Below, piece by piece: positions 4,956 through 5,223 of a DNA stretch of 5,223 nucleotides. Source of the stretch: Bacteroidota bacterium (GTDB lineage Bacteria; Bacteroidota; Bacteroidia; Bacteroidales; Prolixibacteraceae); assembly GCA_030691295.1 (NCBI GenBank), contig JAUYEQ010000620.1, positions 1 to 5,223 on the forward strand. The letters run 5' to 3'. A model generated the notes under the pieces. That model ran no database searches. It was given only the letters and a program-made list of their open reading frames with translations, and had not been told where the DNA came from. How positions within the stretch are numbered: the first letter of the stretch is position 1; each line of letters opens with the position of its first letter. Both the position numbers and the translations under genes were made by a program.

Positions 4956-5223
4956 TTAACGTTTATAACCTATTCTTAGTTTACCACTAATACCTAAATA
5001 GAAAGCCAAATCAAATCCAAAATCAAATGTATATTGTTTATTTAAAACCTGACCTCCATATCCATAATACTTCGAAATATTAATTATTCCATAGCTAATT
5101 GTCTCTGATTTCAGTGAACCTAATTTGAATAAGTTGGAATGCGAATTATAATCTTGACCAGCACCTACAACTAATCCTCCAGTCCATGAAGTTCTAACCG
5201 CATCATTAGCACCACCAAATCCG
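4956..5223 (-). CDS. C-terminus of an unrecognised protein, possibly an Rhs/polymorphic toxin tip
   Basis: The last 88 codons of a minus-strand gene are visible; the beginning lies past the right edge. The visible chain starts GFGGANDAVRTSWTGGLVVG, continues with AGQDYNSHSN, FKLGSLKSETISYGIINIS (32-50), YYGYGGQVLN and ends YTFDFGFDLAFYLGISGKL-RIGYKR. It is rich in Gly, Ser and Tyr with alternating hydrophobic residues, like a small beta-barrel or beta-sandwich. It has no obvious catalytic motif. The stop (4956-4958) is 10 bases before the RDD gene start, so the two are almost certainly cotranscribed and may be translationally coupled. An orphan Rhs tip lies immediately downstream, so this end may be the current tip of an intact rhs gene with the RDD protein as its immunity partner. 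An outer-membrane beta-barrel protein is the main alternative. Confidence 0.6.
   Translation of the reverse strand, partial: GFGGANDAVRTSWTGGLVVGAGQDYNSHSNLFKLGSLKSETISYGIINISKYYGYGGQVLNKQYTFDFGFDLAFYLGISGKLRIGYKR

Overview
The window looks like chromosomal or genomic-island DNA from a member of the Bacteroidota. The evidence is a signal-peptide DUF2147 protein, a lipoprotein with a Bacteroidota-style lipobox, an Rhs core ending of the type common in this phylum, A-rich start regions without Shine-Dalgarno sequences, and a -33/-7 candidate promoter of the Bacteroidota kind. No rRNA, tRNA, CRISPR array or intact transposase is visible.

Left part (1-1229): the 5' end of a minus-strand gene for a secreted, probably outer-membrane protein runs off the left edge. 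It is divergent from a complete plus-strand DUF2147 gene (386-832). After DUF2147 comes about 400 bases with no intact gene. This stretch holds a GC-rich palindromic repeat (838-900), a decayed 3' fragment of an XRE-type regulator gene (912-1073), a strong two-way terminator (1081-1101) and a second GC-rich repeat (1142-1220) sharing sequence blocks with the first.

Middle part (1230-2841): a 419-residue lipoprotein gene on the minus strand, then about 350 non-coding bases. These contain a well-formed minus-strand terminator (2598-2621) and a 146-base stretch of consecutive stem-loops (2644-2789) of unknown nature.

Right part (2842-5223) is all minus strand and reads as two toxin/immunity-type modules. 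Entering from the right edge is the C-terminus of a protein I do not recognise (stop at 4956). Ten bases later comes an RDD-family membrane protein (4535-4945), followed by a long terminator (4436-4470). Then comes a 5'-truncated Rhs tip (3190-4377): the end of the conserved Rhs core, a linker and a C-terminal candidate toxin domain. Nine bases later comes an Imm40-like immunity gene (2842-3180), whose transcript would end at 2598-2621. The Rhs fragment begins abruptly in the conserved core next to two tandem in-frame stops and has no visible promoter. This is the architecture expected of an orphan, silent Rhs tip with its immunity gene, stored downstream of an active toxin locus. It is inference that the upstream pair is that active locus; the deciding sequence lies beyond the right edge.
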